Part shown: piece by piece, positions 11,881 to 21,799 of the stretch | Layout: the number at the start of each line of letters is the position of its first letter | Position numbering within the stretch: position 1 is the first letter of the stretch | Assembly (NCBI GenBank): GCA_025024175.1 | Contig: QCXZ01000001.1 | Coordinates: forward strand, 23,064,001 to 23,128,000 | Source: Rhyzopertha dominica | Lineage: Eukaryota; Arthropoda; Insecta; Coleoptera; Bostrichidae | Reading direction: 5' to 3' | DNA length: 64,000 bases | Translations under genes and position numbers: made by a program | Notes under the pieces: generated by a model | Databases searched by the model: none | What the model was told of the DNA's origin: nothing | The model's input: only the letters and a program-made list of their open reading frames with translations

Positions 11881-12587
11881 TGTAACACAATATAATAAAT
11901 AAACCTCTTCATCTACAAAATATAACATTAAATTTTATTAAAATGCGACGATAATACAAGTACGGCAAGTAGTTAAACCTGTTTAGAAGAATTTGGTGAT
12001 CATTGCCTCTCGGCGGATAAAAACCATCGGTTAAAAATGACAAAAATTTAAGTAATTTTCTTGGTACATATTGAAGTTGATCTACATTACATATATAAAT
12101 AGGAAAGAATTGTATGATTTTGCAATTGCAATCTAAGATATGGTCGTTAAACGTAAATTTTTGGTCAAAAACGACCCCTAGATCCTTAAACTTATTGATT
12201 CTATTTAGGACTTTATTATTGATTTGATATTGATAAAGTAATATATTATGTCTACGAGTGAACGAAAGCACATTGCATATTGGAACATTTTAATCTAATC
12301 TATTCAGATCACACCACGTTGTTAAAGAATTTAGGTCGTTTTGAAGGATCAAACAGTTGTTAGAAGAAGAAATGTTCGTCGTCTGCAAACAATAATTTAT
12401 AACAATTTAATGAGTCTGGTAGGTCGTTGATAAATAGAAGAAACGAAAGGGGACCTAAATTGGATTCTCGAGAAACGCCAGAGTTTGGCCAAAATGGGTT
12501 AGAAACAAAATTATAGCATAAGATAATATTTTGTCGGATAGATCGCTGTCTCTTGAAAAACACTGACAAAAAATATTTTAGTTGTTG

Positions 12588-12964
12588 ATAGTACATATAA
12601 TAATTTAGATAAAATTTTAAATTCTACTAAAGATAAAGTACATTTAGAGAGTGAAGGTGTTTACAAAATTACTTGTTCTTGCGGAAAGTGTTACATAGGT
12701 CAAACAAAAAGAAAAGTAGGTACGCGTTTGAAAGAACACATACGTGCTACTAGGTTGCAACAGATAGATAAATCTTCCGTAGCTGAACACTCATATTTGA
12801 CTAGACACATGATTGATTTTGATAAAACAAAAATTTTACATAGAGAAAAATATTATCACAAACGTCTAATAAAAGAAGCTATAGAAATTTGTAGGAATAC
12901 TAATAATTTTAATAGGGATTATGGAAATTATGAGTTAGGTGACATTTGGAAGGCTATTTTGTAG
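12588..12964 (+). pseudogene. Penelope-type GIY-YIG endonuclease, C-terminal fragment
   Basis: An open frame of about 125 codons ends in TAG at 12962-12964. It contains EGVYKITCSCGKCYIGQTKR: Gly-Val-Tyr and Tyr-Ile-Gly are the paired signature, with the two-cysteine insert typical of Penelope elements, then TRLKEH with the conserved Arg and His. The C-terminal half (KEAIEICRNTNNFNRDYGNY) carries the conserved Glu. The fold nicks target DNA for insertion. The reverse transcriptase part is missing. The sequence is well diverged from the second Penelope element at 17-20 kb, so these are two families. Confidence 0.82.
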
Positions 12965-13142
12965 TTATCTTTTATCAAGTAGTTCGTGTATATCTAGTAG
13001 GTAGGTAGTTCCTTTTTCATCGTTAGGTTCCTTTTTTATCAGGTTGGCACGTTGTTTCTATGACGTCTCGCTTCCTTGGTGATTTGTTTATTTACTTTCA
13101 AAAATTTGTTTGAACTTGTGTCAGGCAAATTTTGAGGTTCTT

Positions 13143-13184
13143 CGTCTTTGACAAAGATTACAGGTGTAATTGAAACGTCAGACT
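13143..13184 (+). ncRNA. Degenerate hammerhead-ribozyme-like motif in Penelope tail
   Basis: GTCT ... TTGACAAAGA, stem ATTAC/GTAAT with loop AGGT, then GAAACGTC and AGAC. The GAAACGTC box and the stem II hairpin match the ribozymes known in Penelope elements, and GTCT/AGAC could form stem I. The catalytic CUGANGA box is altered and three bases longer, so activity is doubtful. Confidence 0.42.
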
Positions 13185-14119
13185 ATTAATTTTTTGTCAG
13201 TGTTTTTCAAGAGACAGCGATCTATCCGACAAAATATTATCTTATTATATTATGGACGCTGAAAGCATTCACCCTCGTATAAAATTATAGCATATCGAAA
13301 CCTATTTTCTCTCCCAGTAAGATATGATTTAAACATTTAAATACGTGCGTTCCATTTTAGCTCGGAGAATGTAATGATCAATTAGATCAAACGCCTTTCG
13401 AAAATCAGTAAATATGACGTCAACTTGACCTTGAGATTCAAGTTCTTCAGAAACAAATTGCAGAAGCAGGCCAAGTTGGTGACAGTCGACCTCTTGGGCA
13501 TAAAGCCATGCTGAAATAATGATATAAAATTATTAACACATTTGACGATGTTTTTATGCACTAAAGACTCAAAGACTTTGGCAAAGTTACAGATGAGTGA
13601 GATTGACCTATAGTTTTCAATTGATTTTACCTTTTTTAATATAGGACATACGTAAGCTGACTTTCAGAGCTCTGGAAAACTTGATGTTTGAAGTATAAGG
13701 TTGAAAATATAATACAGTGGGATTGTAAAAATTGAGGCACAGTCTTTTAAAAGAAAACCAGGTATGCCATCTACACCAGCAGTTATTGAATTTTTAAAGT
13801 TCTTTAGTGCACTTGAAATATCATTTTCAGTAAAGTGATTCAATGAGATAGACTTTTGTTTTTAAGTTAGTTTAAGTAGGGTCGGATTGACGAAAAACAC
13901 TATTGAAGAAGACGCCAAAAGAATTGACAATCTTGTGGATTTGAAATTTCGCGATTGCATGATTTCCTTTCTTCTTTTGAACAAACGACCAAAAATTGCG
14001 CAGATCGTTATTGATTGCGTTTTCAGTATGTAAGAGGTAAATTTTGTATGCTGTATAAATTAAATAAATAAAGATTTGCTTCTACTACGATACTGTTTGA
14101 ATAGATTGGGATAAAAGCT

Positions 14120-14960
14120 TGTTTTATGCTTCTTATATTTTCTAAACATTTTGTTTGAAACGAATACATTTGACAATTACAGAATTAAAGCATGGCAGGT
14201 ATTGGCAACGATGATAAGAAAAATGCTTAGGAACACACAATTCAAACACACCATCGAGAATATCGTAAAATTTGGTACATGCTGAATTGATGTCTGTAAA
14301 ATCCAATCTGTTGTAACACGAGTATTGTAAAGAAGTTGTACTGTTTGTACAAAATTTGGGAAGATTTGACGTTGATAAGGAATTTATACATATGTCAATA
14401 GCCGGATGATGCGAATCTTGTGTAACAAGTGGAGCAAGTGCACCTTCTACAATACAGTGAGCGGTATTAGAAAAAACTAGATCGAGAATTTTATTATACA
14501 TATTGGGGCCATTATTATATTGGTTAAAATCGCANATTGATATAAAGTTTGTTAGGACAGTGGGTAGTTCTATTAACAGTGTGTACTAAAATTACTTATA
14601 TTAAAACCAACAAGAAAAATTACATTATCATTATATGTATATCAGGAATGTCATCCAACAGATTACAAAATAGCTCAAAATCCGTAAATGTGATCCACGG
14701 GGGAATATAAACAACAAAAACATATAAAGTAATTTTTTGTTGCTAATCCTAACTCCAAACAGATCTATAACTGGAACAGAATTAATGACATTAAATAAAT
14801 CAATCTCACTGCACCCAAATTCATTGTTTATTGCCAAAGGCACACCACCACCTCTAGACAAATTTATTTCACTTCCTCTCCTGTCACGACGTATCACTAT
14901 GAAGTTATTGGAAATAGTTCGCTGCTGTACACTCAGCCACGTTCCAGTCAAGACAATAAT
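14120..14960 (-). pseudogene. CR1-like ORF2, endonuclease part
   Basis: Minus-strand blocks: GTWLS (usual ETWLS, Glu altered to Gly), IRRDRRGSEINLSRGGGVPLA, and, in a separate frame segment, ILDLVFSNTAHCIVEG followed by DSHHPAIDI, which carries the Asp and His residues at the end of AP-type LINE endonucleases. A linker ending LPCFNSVIVKCIRFKQN leads toward the reverse transcriptase. The frame is broken between the blocks and the Glu of the metal site seems lost. Confidence 0.78.
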
Positions 14961-15059
14961 GTCATAATTAGTGGACGAAACGTTGTTGAAAAAGTCGCTA
15001 ACCTTAGTTCGTAAGCCACGGACGTTCTGGTATACACAGTTAACTGAAGATCTGTGATT

Positions 15060-15856
15060 GGGTGCAGATACTAGTTTAATTTAACTATTTTGAGAGTATT
15101 GTTGAAATACCGAATTTTGAGGTTGCTTTCACTAATAGCGTTCCTTTCAATTAGTTGCTGTTACGATAAAGTTCAACCTGCTTGGGAGTGCGATCAAAAG
15201 ATAACGAAATAGTTTTGATCTTCTCCGTGTTTTTCAACGTTTTGGCAAGCTACAACCTTACTCTCACTGCTGAGTGTCACTCTGATATGGCGAGGCAACG
15301 TATTGGCAGAAGCGACCAAGCCTTATATACTGTATGTCAGAGGTGTCATAATCTGGCTGAATAGTCTCAATAATCTCTTCGATTACAGCACAATCGCTAT
15401 TATTTGCGGTATTTTAGTTTTAGACGAATTGTCCGCGGCTTGTTCCGGTACTCCAAAAATAATAACATTTCGTTTTCGTTTTTGCCTTTCCACAACTTCC
15501 TGGCAAACTTCTTCAAAAAAGTCAACGGACTGGATATTACCTTGATCATTGCATTTCTTGAGTTCATCAATTTGGGCCGTAAATTCCTTTCGTAAGTTAG
15601 TAATTTGGTTATTCAAATCAGCTTTAAACTCAGATTTTAACGTATCAATTTAAGTTTTAATATCTTTAAATTGATTAATATTCTGAGAACAATTGTTGCA
15701 AACAATTTTTAAAGTACGCAATTTAGATTTAGTCATTTTTAGATCACCTTCAGTAAGACCTGTACAAGCCGCATGAAACGGTCCTTGGCAACAATCGCAA
15801 TTAACATTAAGTTTACTGGAACTGCGAACAATTCCACAATTTATACAAAGCTCATT
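15060..15856 (-). pseudogene. CR1-like ORF1 remnant: PHD finger and RRM-like segment
   Basis: At about 15735-15851 on the minus strand one frame reads CINCG, later CDCCQGPFHAACTGLTEGDL: the spacing of Cys and His matches a PHD zinc finger. Further on (15383-15616) comes a helical segment and EVVERQKRKRNVIIFGVPE, the conserved lead-in to the RRM-like domain of LINE ORF1 proteins, which bind element RNA. The PHD frame has stop codons just upstream and is not joined to an ATG, so the gene is broken. Confidence 0.72.
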
Positions 15857-15880
15857 TTATTAGTGTTTTGTATACTATTA

Positions 15881-17077
15881 AATAATGGAAAAGAAAGGAG
15901 ATACAGTCTTCACACTCAGGGGCCGGTCAGAGTGACTTTTTGCGACAAGCACAGGAAGACCACGGACTATTCACAAAACAGAGGTGAGGGAACTTTATCC
16001 TAAAATGAGTAAAAACCTATGCAATAGAAGGTACTCAAGCGATAAGCACCGAATAATTACCAATATTATGTAATATATTATATTAAATACAAATAAATAC
16101 GTTAAGGATTGAGGCAAGGAGTTATCGCATTTAAGGATGGATGTATTCCTCAGCTTTTATACTTCAGTAGTTATTTTCATTTAAAGGGTGAAAATTCCTT
16201 ATCCATGTACTGTCAGTTTGAACTACAGGTGTTGTTTTCTCTTTTATTTCAATTCTNGATATTAATGTCAGAATTANCTACAGTTTTTATAGATTATTTG
16301 GGATACATATTTTCTAATTAAGCAGTTTTAAAGTTATTATAAGTAATAACCACCTGAATNTTATTANTTTTTTAACACTGGAGGAGTACTTTAATAATGA
16401 GATTAATTTTCAAAACTAGACATTAGATCACTATAATAATAAATTAATTCATTTCCAGGATCAGTAAATGTTGTAAAAACTTGTGTTTCATTAAAAATTA
16501 TCAATTGCAAGAATATTTTATTAAGTCTCCGTTCTGTCTATAATGCAAATAATAAGTGGAAGGCGTCGAGCGTCTTGCTCAAAATCATGTTATTCTACTC
16601 GCTCGACTCCTTTATAATCTTGATGAATCTCTTGATTTGATATGCTTTTTATACGGTGGCTACAGTTCTTGTCAATTGCAAGGCAAGTAACCCGCTATCC
16701 ACATTAGGTCTTATTAGATTTTTGATACCATATATCTCTTATTTTCTTCCGTTTAGTCGACCAATCAGTCAATCATGTTTGAATAATGAAACTGCATAGG
16801 TCAGTGTCAGCATGCTGTAGCACCACCACCAATATGGCGTCATATGGTTGTAGCGTCTAACTATTATCGTGGTAAAAGTATTTTCACATTTTGAAAATAG
16901 AAATAACTTATTTTCAAAACGTAAAAATTCCCGTGTAAAACAGCCTCTTGCGGTTGCATAATAGTCGTGCGACTTCATTAATTGTCGTAAGTATGTCTAT
17001 TTCAATAATGGTGTCTTCAGGGTTAATATAGAGTTTAATCATTTTATTCAGTCCTAATAGTGTCAAAATGGAATAGA
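15881..17077. other. Intergenic DNA, no gene
   Basis: AT-rich DNA with a few Ns. The segment 16860-16975 shares a diverged repeat with 4110-4215. No open frame shows a recognisable domain. Confidence 0.4.
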
Positions 17078-17126
17078 TACCATACACATTAATAATGAAT
17101 AGTGGAGTTTTTTGGAAGTTATTAAA

Positions 17127-17690
17127 TAATAATAAAACACTTGTTTAATCCTACTTCCAAACTTTTATTTTTGGCAAAGCCAAATGCCAGCATTTCAACC
17201 GCCAAGCGGCCTTCTTCGGTGGCTTAACAAGTATAACTAAATTAAAACAGTAAAGACATTTAAACATATTGTAAACATAGATAGGTAACAGAGTAGTGTG
17301 GTGTGGGAAAAGAATTTGTTTACATTATATTTTCGACTTGACTATTGCGATAAGTGGGTTATTTAAGGGCGTGAGATCCGTATTTAGCAGATGGCTTGAG
17401 TTGCGTTTCATGTAAACAGCCTCTAAGGGGTTCAAGTTGACGCGTGTTGACGGTTTTATGTTCTTGACGTTGGCAATATTAAATTTGTGACCTGTTTCAA
17501 TATTATGTAAAGCTAGTGCAGATTTTTCTCCATTTCTATTGTTTACGTGGTACATATGTTCTTTGAATCTAATATTTGCATTACGTTTTGTTTGGCCAAT
17601 GTACTTTTTTGGGCAGTTACAGCATTTAATTTCATAAATTCCAGATTTGTTTAACATATCTTCTTTATCCAGGGTGTTACCTAATAAGTT
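17127..17690 (-). repeat. Inverted copy of the Penelope 3' end, with endonuclease segment
   Basis: Reverse complement of 19707-20269. Its minus-strand frame (17325 to about 17690) encodes the same GIY-YIG segment as the main copy (YEIKCCNCPKKYIGQTKR) with changes such as His for Tyr after the MY of the EHMY block. The junction with the main unit is sharp at 17690/17691. It ends in the same tail, including the hammerhead-like fold. Confidence 0.9.
17177..17225 (-). ncRNA. Hammerhead-ribozyme-like fold in Penelope tail (inverted copy)
   Basis: Identical to the fold at 20173-20221, on the minus strand. Its preservation in both ends is expected because the arm is a copy of the tail, so it does not count as independent conservation. 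Confidence 0.5.
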
Positions 17691-18561
17691 AAACAAGTAT
17701 TTTAAACTCAAAACCAAAATTTCTCTAACAACGGCTGATTTATGGTTCCTTAACCAGTGTAAAAGCAGTGGCGTATACCCAAAGTTCATGAAAGTGCAAA
17801 CCAATAAATACCATAAGGATTTAAGAAAGGTGACAGACAAGGCTAAGACATATTGGTTGAAAATGGAAATAGCAGATCTACACCGAAAAAGGCAAGAACT
17901 ACAGTTGGAAGTTTATTCAAGGCATCTAAAATTAGCAGCGTTCTATTCTCCCATTGAATGGAATTTTTTCGAACAAAAAGTGCACACAGTGATCAGTGAA
18001 AAAGTGAAAAGGAAGTATCGGAATTTAAAATTAAAATTGCAAGTGCTACAAGGTTCATCATCATCATACCGAGTTTCCCAGAATGAGAATAAATTGGACA
18101 TTTCTTCGTCATCACACCAATTGGCGCAGAACGAGATAAAATTGGATACTACAATAACAGTACATAATAAAACTAATATTTCATTTTCCAATACTGAACT
18201 TGATTTGTTAAAACACGGCTTAAAACATGCAATAAAACCAAAATATTTTCCTTTAGAAGACATAATTAGTGATATAGAAAACGTGATTGTAAATTTTAGT
18301 GAAGAAAACAAATCAGAAGTGAGGAGAAGCAAAAAAATTTTAGAGAAAGAAATACATGGAAAACATCAGAGACAATGCACAGTTTCATCACAGACAAAGG
18401 TTGTTAAAAGCTTGAAAGGTAAGAGTTGTTTTTATGTAAAAGCTGATAAGGGAAATTCCATAGTCATTATAGAAAAAGATGATTATTTTAATAACGTTAC
18501 TTCTATGTTAGAAACCGGTCCCTATGATATAATAAGCAAAAACCCGTTAAAAAAATTATAA
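17691..18561 (+). pseudogene. Penelope polyprotein, N-terminal part
   Basis: An open frame reads from the junction at 17691 to a stop at 18559-18561 (the frame itself extends back into the inverted arm by chance). It is Lys-rich and helical, then shows KSCFYVKADKGNSIVIIEKD, the block that precedes the polymerase domain in Penelope proteins and is followed by YFNNV and a region of about 25 residues. The frame breaks in a run of seven A near 18545; shifting there continues directly into the reverse transcriptase frame, so a homopolymer indel is the likely cause. Confidence 0.78.
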
Positions 18562-19487
18562 AAGAGGTGAATGATACTTTGGACAGTTGCAGTTTGTTAA
18601 TTAATAGTAATCTTAAATATAAGTTAAAGCTAAAAAATCCGTTGATATCAAAAAGTTATGCTCTACTGAAAATTCATAAACCAGGAAATAAATATCGCCT
18701 CATAGTGTCAAACGTAAACGCTCCAAATTACCTATTAGCAAAGTGGTTGGTTAACGAATTCAATAAATTAAAACTAAATAACGACTGTTCAATAAAAAAT
18801 TCTCTAGATTTGATAAATAAACTAAAAAATTTTGAAATTAAACACAATCACAGACTAATATCTTTTGATGTCGAATCATTGTTCAATAGCGTACCAGTAC
18901 CTCAAGCTTTAGAATTTTTGGAAGATTTTCTTGAAAAAAATAAACTTGATAGAGCGGTCATTGACGAATACTTAAAGTTAACAAAAGTGTGCATTGAACA
19001 AAACACATTTATATTTAATAAAAGATTTTATAAACAAAAATTTGGATTGGCAATGGGCAACCCTCTTTCACCTTTCTTAGCTAACCTTTTCTTAAGCTAC
19101 CTGGAAAATAATGTAAAAAATACAAATGAATTTCCGATACTGTGGTATAGATATGTAGACGATGTTTTTGCTATAATAGATAATAACTTTGATATTAATA
19201 ACTTTACACAAAAATTAAATTCATTATATCAGTCGATAAATATCACTTTTGAACTAGAAAAGGATTCTCAATTGCCATTTCTAGATTTATTAATATCAAG
19301 AAAAGATGAAACAATCACGTTCAATATTTACAGAAAACCGACACATACATATAATTACATAAAAAACAGTTCTTGTACACCTTTCAAATACAAAATGTCC
19401 GCCTTTAATAGCTTAATACATAGATTGCTAAATGTGCCATTATCCACAGAAAATTATAAAAACGAACTATCATATGTACATATATAA
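18562..19487 (+). pseudogene. Penelope reverse transcriptase domain
   Basis: The frame holds the motif series of Penelope reverse transcriptases: KIHKPGNKYRLIVSNVNAPN, then LISFDVESLFNSVP (motif A, first catalytic Asp), KFGLAMGNPLSPFLANLF (motif B), WYRYVDDVFAI (motif C, the two Asp of the catalytic box), LPFLDLLISR and FNIYRKPTHT. All catalytic residues are intact. It copies element RNA into DNA at the insertion site; this polymerase group is related to telomerase. The frame ends at 19485-19487 by a shift, and the next frame (from about 19432) carries on into the endonuclease. Confidence 0.88.
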
Positions 19488-20073
19488 TTTAGCCAATTCA
19501 AATGGATTCAAAAAAGAAATGATCAGTAAGTTATTGAACAAACACAAATATAAATTAAATTTACAATCTTGCACGCATCTTAGTCCCGAAAAAGAAATCA
19601 TATTCCATAGAAAATTTACATACTATCCTTCAATAGAGCATAAATTTCAAAATTTATTTTCTAAATTTAATATAAATCTTGCTTTTGGAAACAACTGCAC
19701 ATTAAAGAACTTATTAGGTAACACCCTGGATAAAGAAGATATGTTAAACAAATCTGGAATTTATGAAATTAAATGCTGTAACTGCCCAAAAAAGTACATT
19801 GGCCAAACAAAACGTAATGCAAATATTAGATTCAAAGAACATATGTACTACGTAAACAATAGAAATGGAGAAAAATCTGCACTAGCTTTACATAATATTG
19901 AAACAGGTCACAAATATAATATTGCCAACGTCAAGAACATAAAACCGTCAACACGCGTCAACTTGAACCCCTTAGAGGCTGTTTACATGAAACGCAACTC
20001 AAGCCATCTGCTAAATACGGATCTCACGCCCTTAAATAACCCACTTATCGCAATAGTCAAGTCGAAAATATAA
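19488..20073 (+). pseudogene. Penelope GIY-YIG endonuclease domain
   Basis: After the frameshift the protein runs to TAA at 20071-20073. A linker (HLSPEKEIIFHRKFTYYPSI) leads to SGIYEIKCCNCPKKYIGQTK: Gly-Ile-Tyr and Tyr-Ile-Gly signature plus the CCxxC insert seen in Penelope elements; then RFKEHMYYVNN with conserved Arg and His, and LNPLEAVYMKR with the catalytic Glu. The domain is complete. It would nick the target for priming. The inverted arm upstream holds a second copy of the same domain. Confidence 0.88.
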
Positions 20074-20172
20074 TATAAACAAAGTCTTTTCCCACACCAC
20101 ACTACTCTGTTACCTATCTATGTTTACAATATGTTTAAATGTCTTTACTGTTTTAATTTAGTTATACTTGTT

Positions 20173-20221
20173 AAGCCACCGAAGAAGGCCGCTTGGCGGT
20201 TGAAATGCTGGCATTTGGCTT
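20173..20221 (+). ncRNA. Hammerhead-ribozyme-like fold in Penelope tail (main copy)
   Basis: Stem I AAGCCA pairs with TGGCTT; between them lie a core CCGAAGA, a stem II hairpin CCGC/GCGG with TTG loop and a G bulge, GAAA, and stem III ATGC/GCAT followed by T at the expected cleavage position. This is the type I order known in Penelope elements. The core differs from CUGANGA by C for U at position 4, which should weaken or abolish cleavage. Confidence 0.5.
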
Positions 20222-20282
20222 TGCCAAAAATAAAAGTTTGGAAGTAGGATTAAACAAGTGTTTTATTATTACCATACACATT

Positions 20283-20519
20283 GTAAAATAAATGGAGAGG
20301 ACGAAGTATGACATTAAAACAAATGTGAAATAAAGTTCGATAACTTAAAAATAAGTTTGACCACTTTAGGTTAATCCGGTAGCATATCTATCAGGCAAAC
20401 AAATGCTGCTTCGTTTCAACAGCGCCATCCTGTGGTGAAAAGCATCACCTAGGGCTTGGCTCCAAACCCAGAGATTAGGTTCTCCCAGGTGGTTACATTT
20501 TCAAAGTACACGATGGTAC
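20283..20519. other. Intergenic DNA, no gene
   Basis: Nothing recognisable between the Penelope target duplication and the next transposase fragment. Confidence 0.4.
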
Positions 20520-20887
20520 AATGTCATTAGGTACCTACAATATTATTACTTATGAAGTAGGAACCTATGTAATGTGAAATGTGTTGTCCATCTATACCAG
20601 CCAACATTTAGTTTTTGATGACACTGCGTATGCTGTGTCATCACCCATTGAGGATTTCCCTTAGACCAATAGTAAGGCTGTCTGATTACAAATGCATTTA
20701 GGCAAAAGGGGCTTCCTAAAAAGTTGTTCGCAAAATTTGGATTATCATTGGCCATGTCCACCATCATCGCACAAAACTGCATTCTTCTGTAAGGATAATT
20801 TACATTTAGATCATGGAGAAAGTGTACTTTGTAGGGTTTGTATTTGTATTTATTCGAACCACCGNCGATTGGCCAATTATTGTTCAA
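20520..20887 (-). pseudogene. IS630/mariner-type transposase fragment (DUF4817-like)
   Basis: The minus strand encodes FLHDLNVNYPYRRMQFCAMM, then MANDNPNFANNFLGSPFCLN and ending WSKGNPQWVMTQHTQCHQKLNV, a run that matches the central part of this insect transposase family; the catalytic motif normally reading FSDE is here LGSP, so the first Asp is lost. A frameshift after KLNV restores AGIDGQHI. Both ends are missing. The upstream end contains an N. Same family as the copies at 31640, 47560 and 51770 but clearly diverged. Confidence 0.75.
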
Positions 20888-21248
20888 AGCAAGTTGGCGT
20901 AGATGAGTTATATCCTTAATGTTAAATCATACATCAAGGGCTTGATCATCATTTTTTGTAACCGATTTTTAACAAACTTGAACACGTTGGATAGCCAATA
21001 GGAATTCTCCTGGAATGAACTTTATTAAATAAATCACAATCATCTAGGTATGAATGCAACGTACATACATATATACATATATCCATGATTAAGATTTTTG
21101 TTCGTACAGTTTTACTGATTTTCAGCATGTTTGCAAATTAAAATGAAACTGCTGTTATTAAATTAACATTTTAACTTATTGATATAGGTACTTCAAACTG
21201 ATATGGAAAAAATGAAAAAATCAGAGGTCACTTTATTTATTTTTTTGT

Positions 21249-21548
21249 GCAGGGCTTCTATAAATGATTCATCCAACACGGCCGGAGTTGATTTCTGAAT
21301 TCTTTTTGCCGCCTTTTTGTAACTGCTGTCAAGCTTCAATATGCATGGCTATAACACTAAAGGTTGCAGGTTAATGTTATGTTGAAAATACACACTCCCA
21401 TGCGTTTTCTAATATTAAAATATATCAAATAATTGAAAAATCGACAGATGACAAGTATACGTCGTCACTTTCTTGAGAAGGCGAGTTGATTTAATCGAAA
21501 ATTTCCATAAGCGCCCTGCTTGCATGAATCATTTATAGAAACCCTGTA
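21249..21548. mobile_element. MITE family A, copy 2 (about 300 bp)
   Basis: Inverted ends: GCAGGGCTTCTATAAATGATTC at the left (diverged) and its reverse complement GAATCATTTATAGAAACCCTG at the right. The inner part shares the GCGTTTTCTAATATTAAAATA-type block with the half copy at 1687-1850 in inverse order. Noncoding. Confidence 0.75.
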
Positions 21549-21755
21549 GAATATAAATAATCAAAGGTACTATGCAACATGATTTTGAAAGAAATGTCTT
21601 AAATTAAACAGCAGAATCTAAACAACATATGAAAACTATATACCTATCGGAAGTATAATTCAATTTCTTTAAAAAATAAACTCCCAAAATCTGGACTCCA
21701 TTCGGCGTCACTGACTTTCAAAACGAAAATTAACAGTCATTAATGCAAAAAAATC

Positions 21756-21799
21756 CATAAGCGCCCTGGATGCATAAATCATTTATAGAAACCCTGTAT
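21756..21799. repeat. MITE family A, solo right end
   Basis: CCATAAGCGCCCTGGATGCA followed by the family A terminus ending CCCTGTA at 21799. No matching left end is near. Confidence 0.7.

Larger units (their letters stand above)
12521..13280 (+). mobile_element. 5'-truncated Penelope-like element inserted in the LINE
   Basis: The insertion is framed by a perfect 14-bp duplication, AAAATTATAGCATA (12507-12520 and 13281-13294), that restores the LINE sequence when removed. Its first about 55 bp (12521-12575) are the reverse complement of 13193-13246 near its other end. In between is a GIY-YIG endonuclease coding segment and a hammerhead-like tail. There is no reverse transcriptase, so the copy is 5'-truncated with a short inverted piece of its own tail at the 5' end. 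Confidence 0.85.
11909..13960 (-). pseudogene. CR1-like ORF2, reverse transcriptase part, split by an insertion
   Basis: Minus-strand blocks in order: QHGFMPKRSTVTNL (near 13500), VDVIFTDFRKAFDLIDHYIL (near 13400; catalytic Asp in TDFRKAFD), FKSYLTGRENRFRYA (near 13320), then after the Penelope insertion [20 protein letters not shown] and [14 protein letters not shown] and LLFADDEHF (YADD-equivalent catalytic box, near 12370), and the C-terminal INKFKDLGVVFDQKFTFNDH and FYPPRGNDHQILLNRFN. Frameshifts and stops prevent translation. Confidence 0.85.
11890..15880 (-). mobile_element. CR1-like non-LTR retrotransposon (LINE), degraded, with a nested Penelope fragment
   Basis: On the minus strand the order from 15.88 kb down to 11.9 kb is: a PHD-type zinc finger, ORF1 coiled-coil and RRM-like part, AP-type endonuclease, then reverse transcriptase and its C-terminal region. 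PHD domains in ORF1 are documented for CR1-like elements, which supports this clade over others. The body is split by an insertion at 12521-13280 flanked by AAAATTATAGCATA. Many stops and frameshifts show it is long dead. The exact 5' and 3' ends were not resolved, and the 3' untranslated tail may be missing. Confidence 0.85.
17091..20269 (+). mobile_element. Penelope-like retroelement, nearly complete, with inverted tail copy at the 5' side
   Basis: A 13-bp direct duplication TACCATACACATT flanks the element (17078-17090 and 20270-20282). From 17691 on it encodes, in plus orientation, an N-terminal region, reverse transcriptase and GIY-YIG endonuclease, then a 3' tail to 20269. Upstream, 17127-17690 is an inverted and almost identical copy of 19707-20269. 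Such partial inverted copies joined to a full unit are characteristic of Penelope elements. The near identity of the two ends (two residue changes in the endonuclease) suggests a recent insertion. Two frameshifts split the coding region. Confidence 0.9.

Noticed and set aside
17647..17690. Start of the long Penelope frame at 17647
   Set aside because: These codons lie in the inverted tail copy and are antisense to the endonuclease; the real unit starts after 17690.
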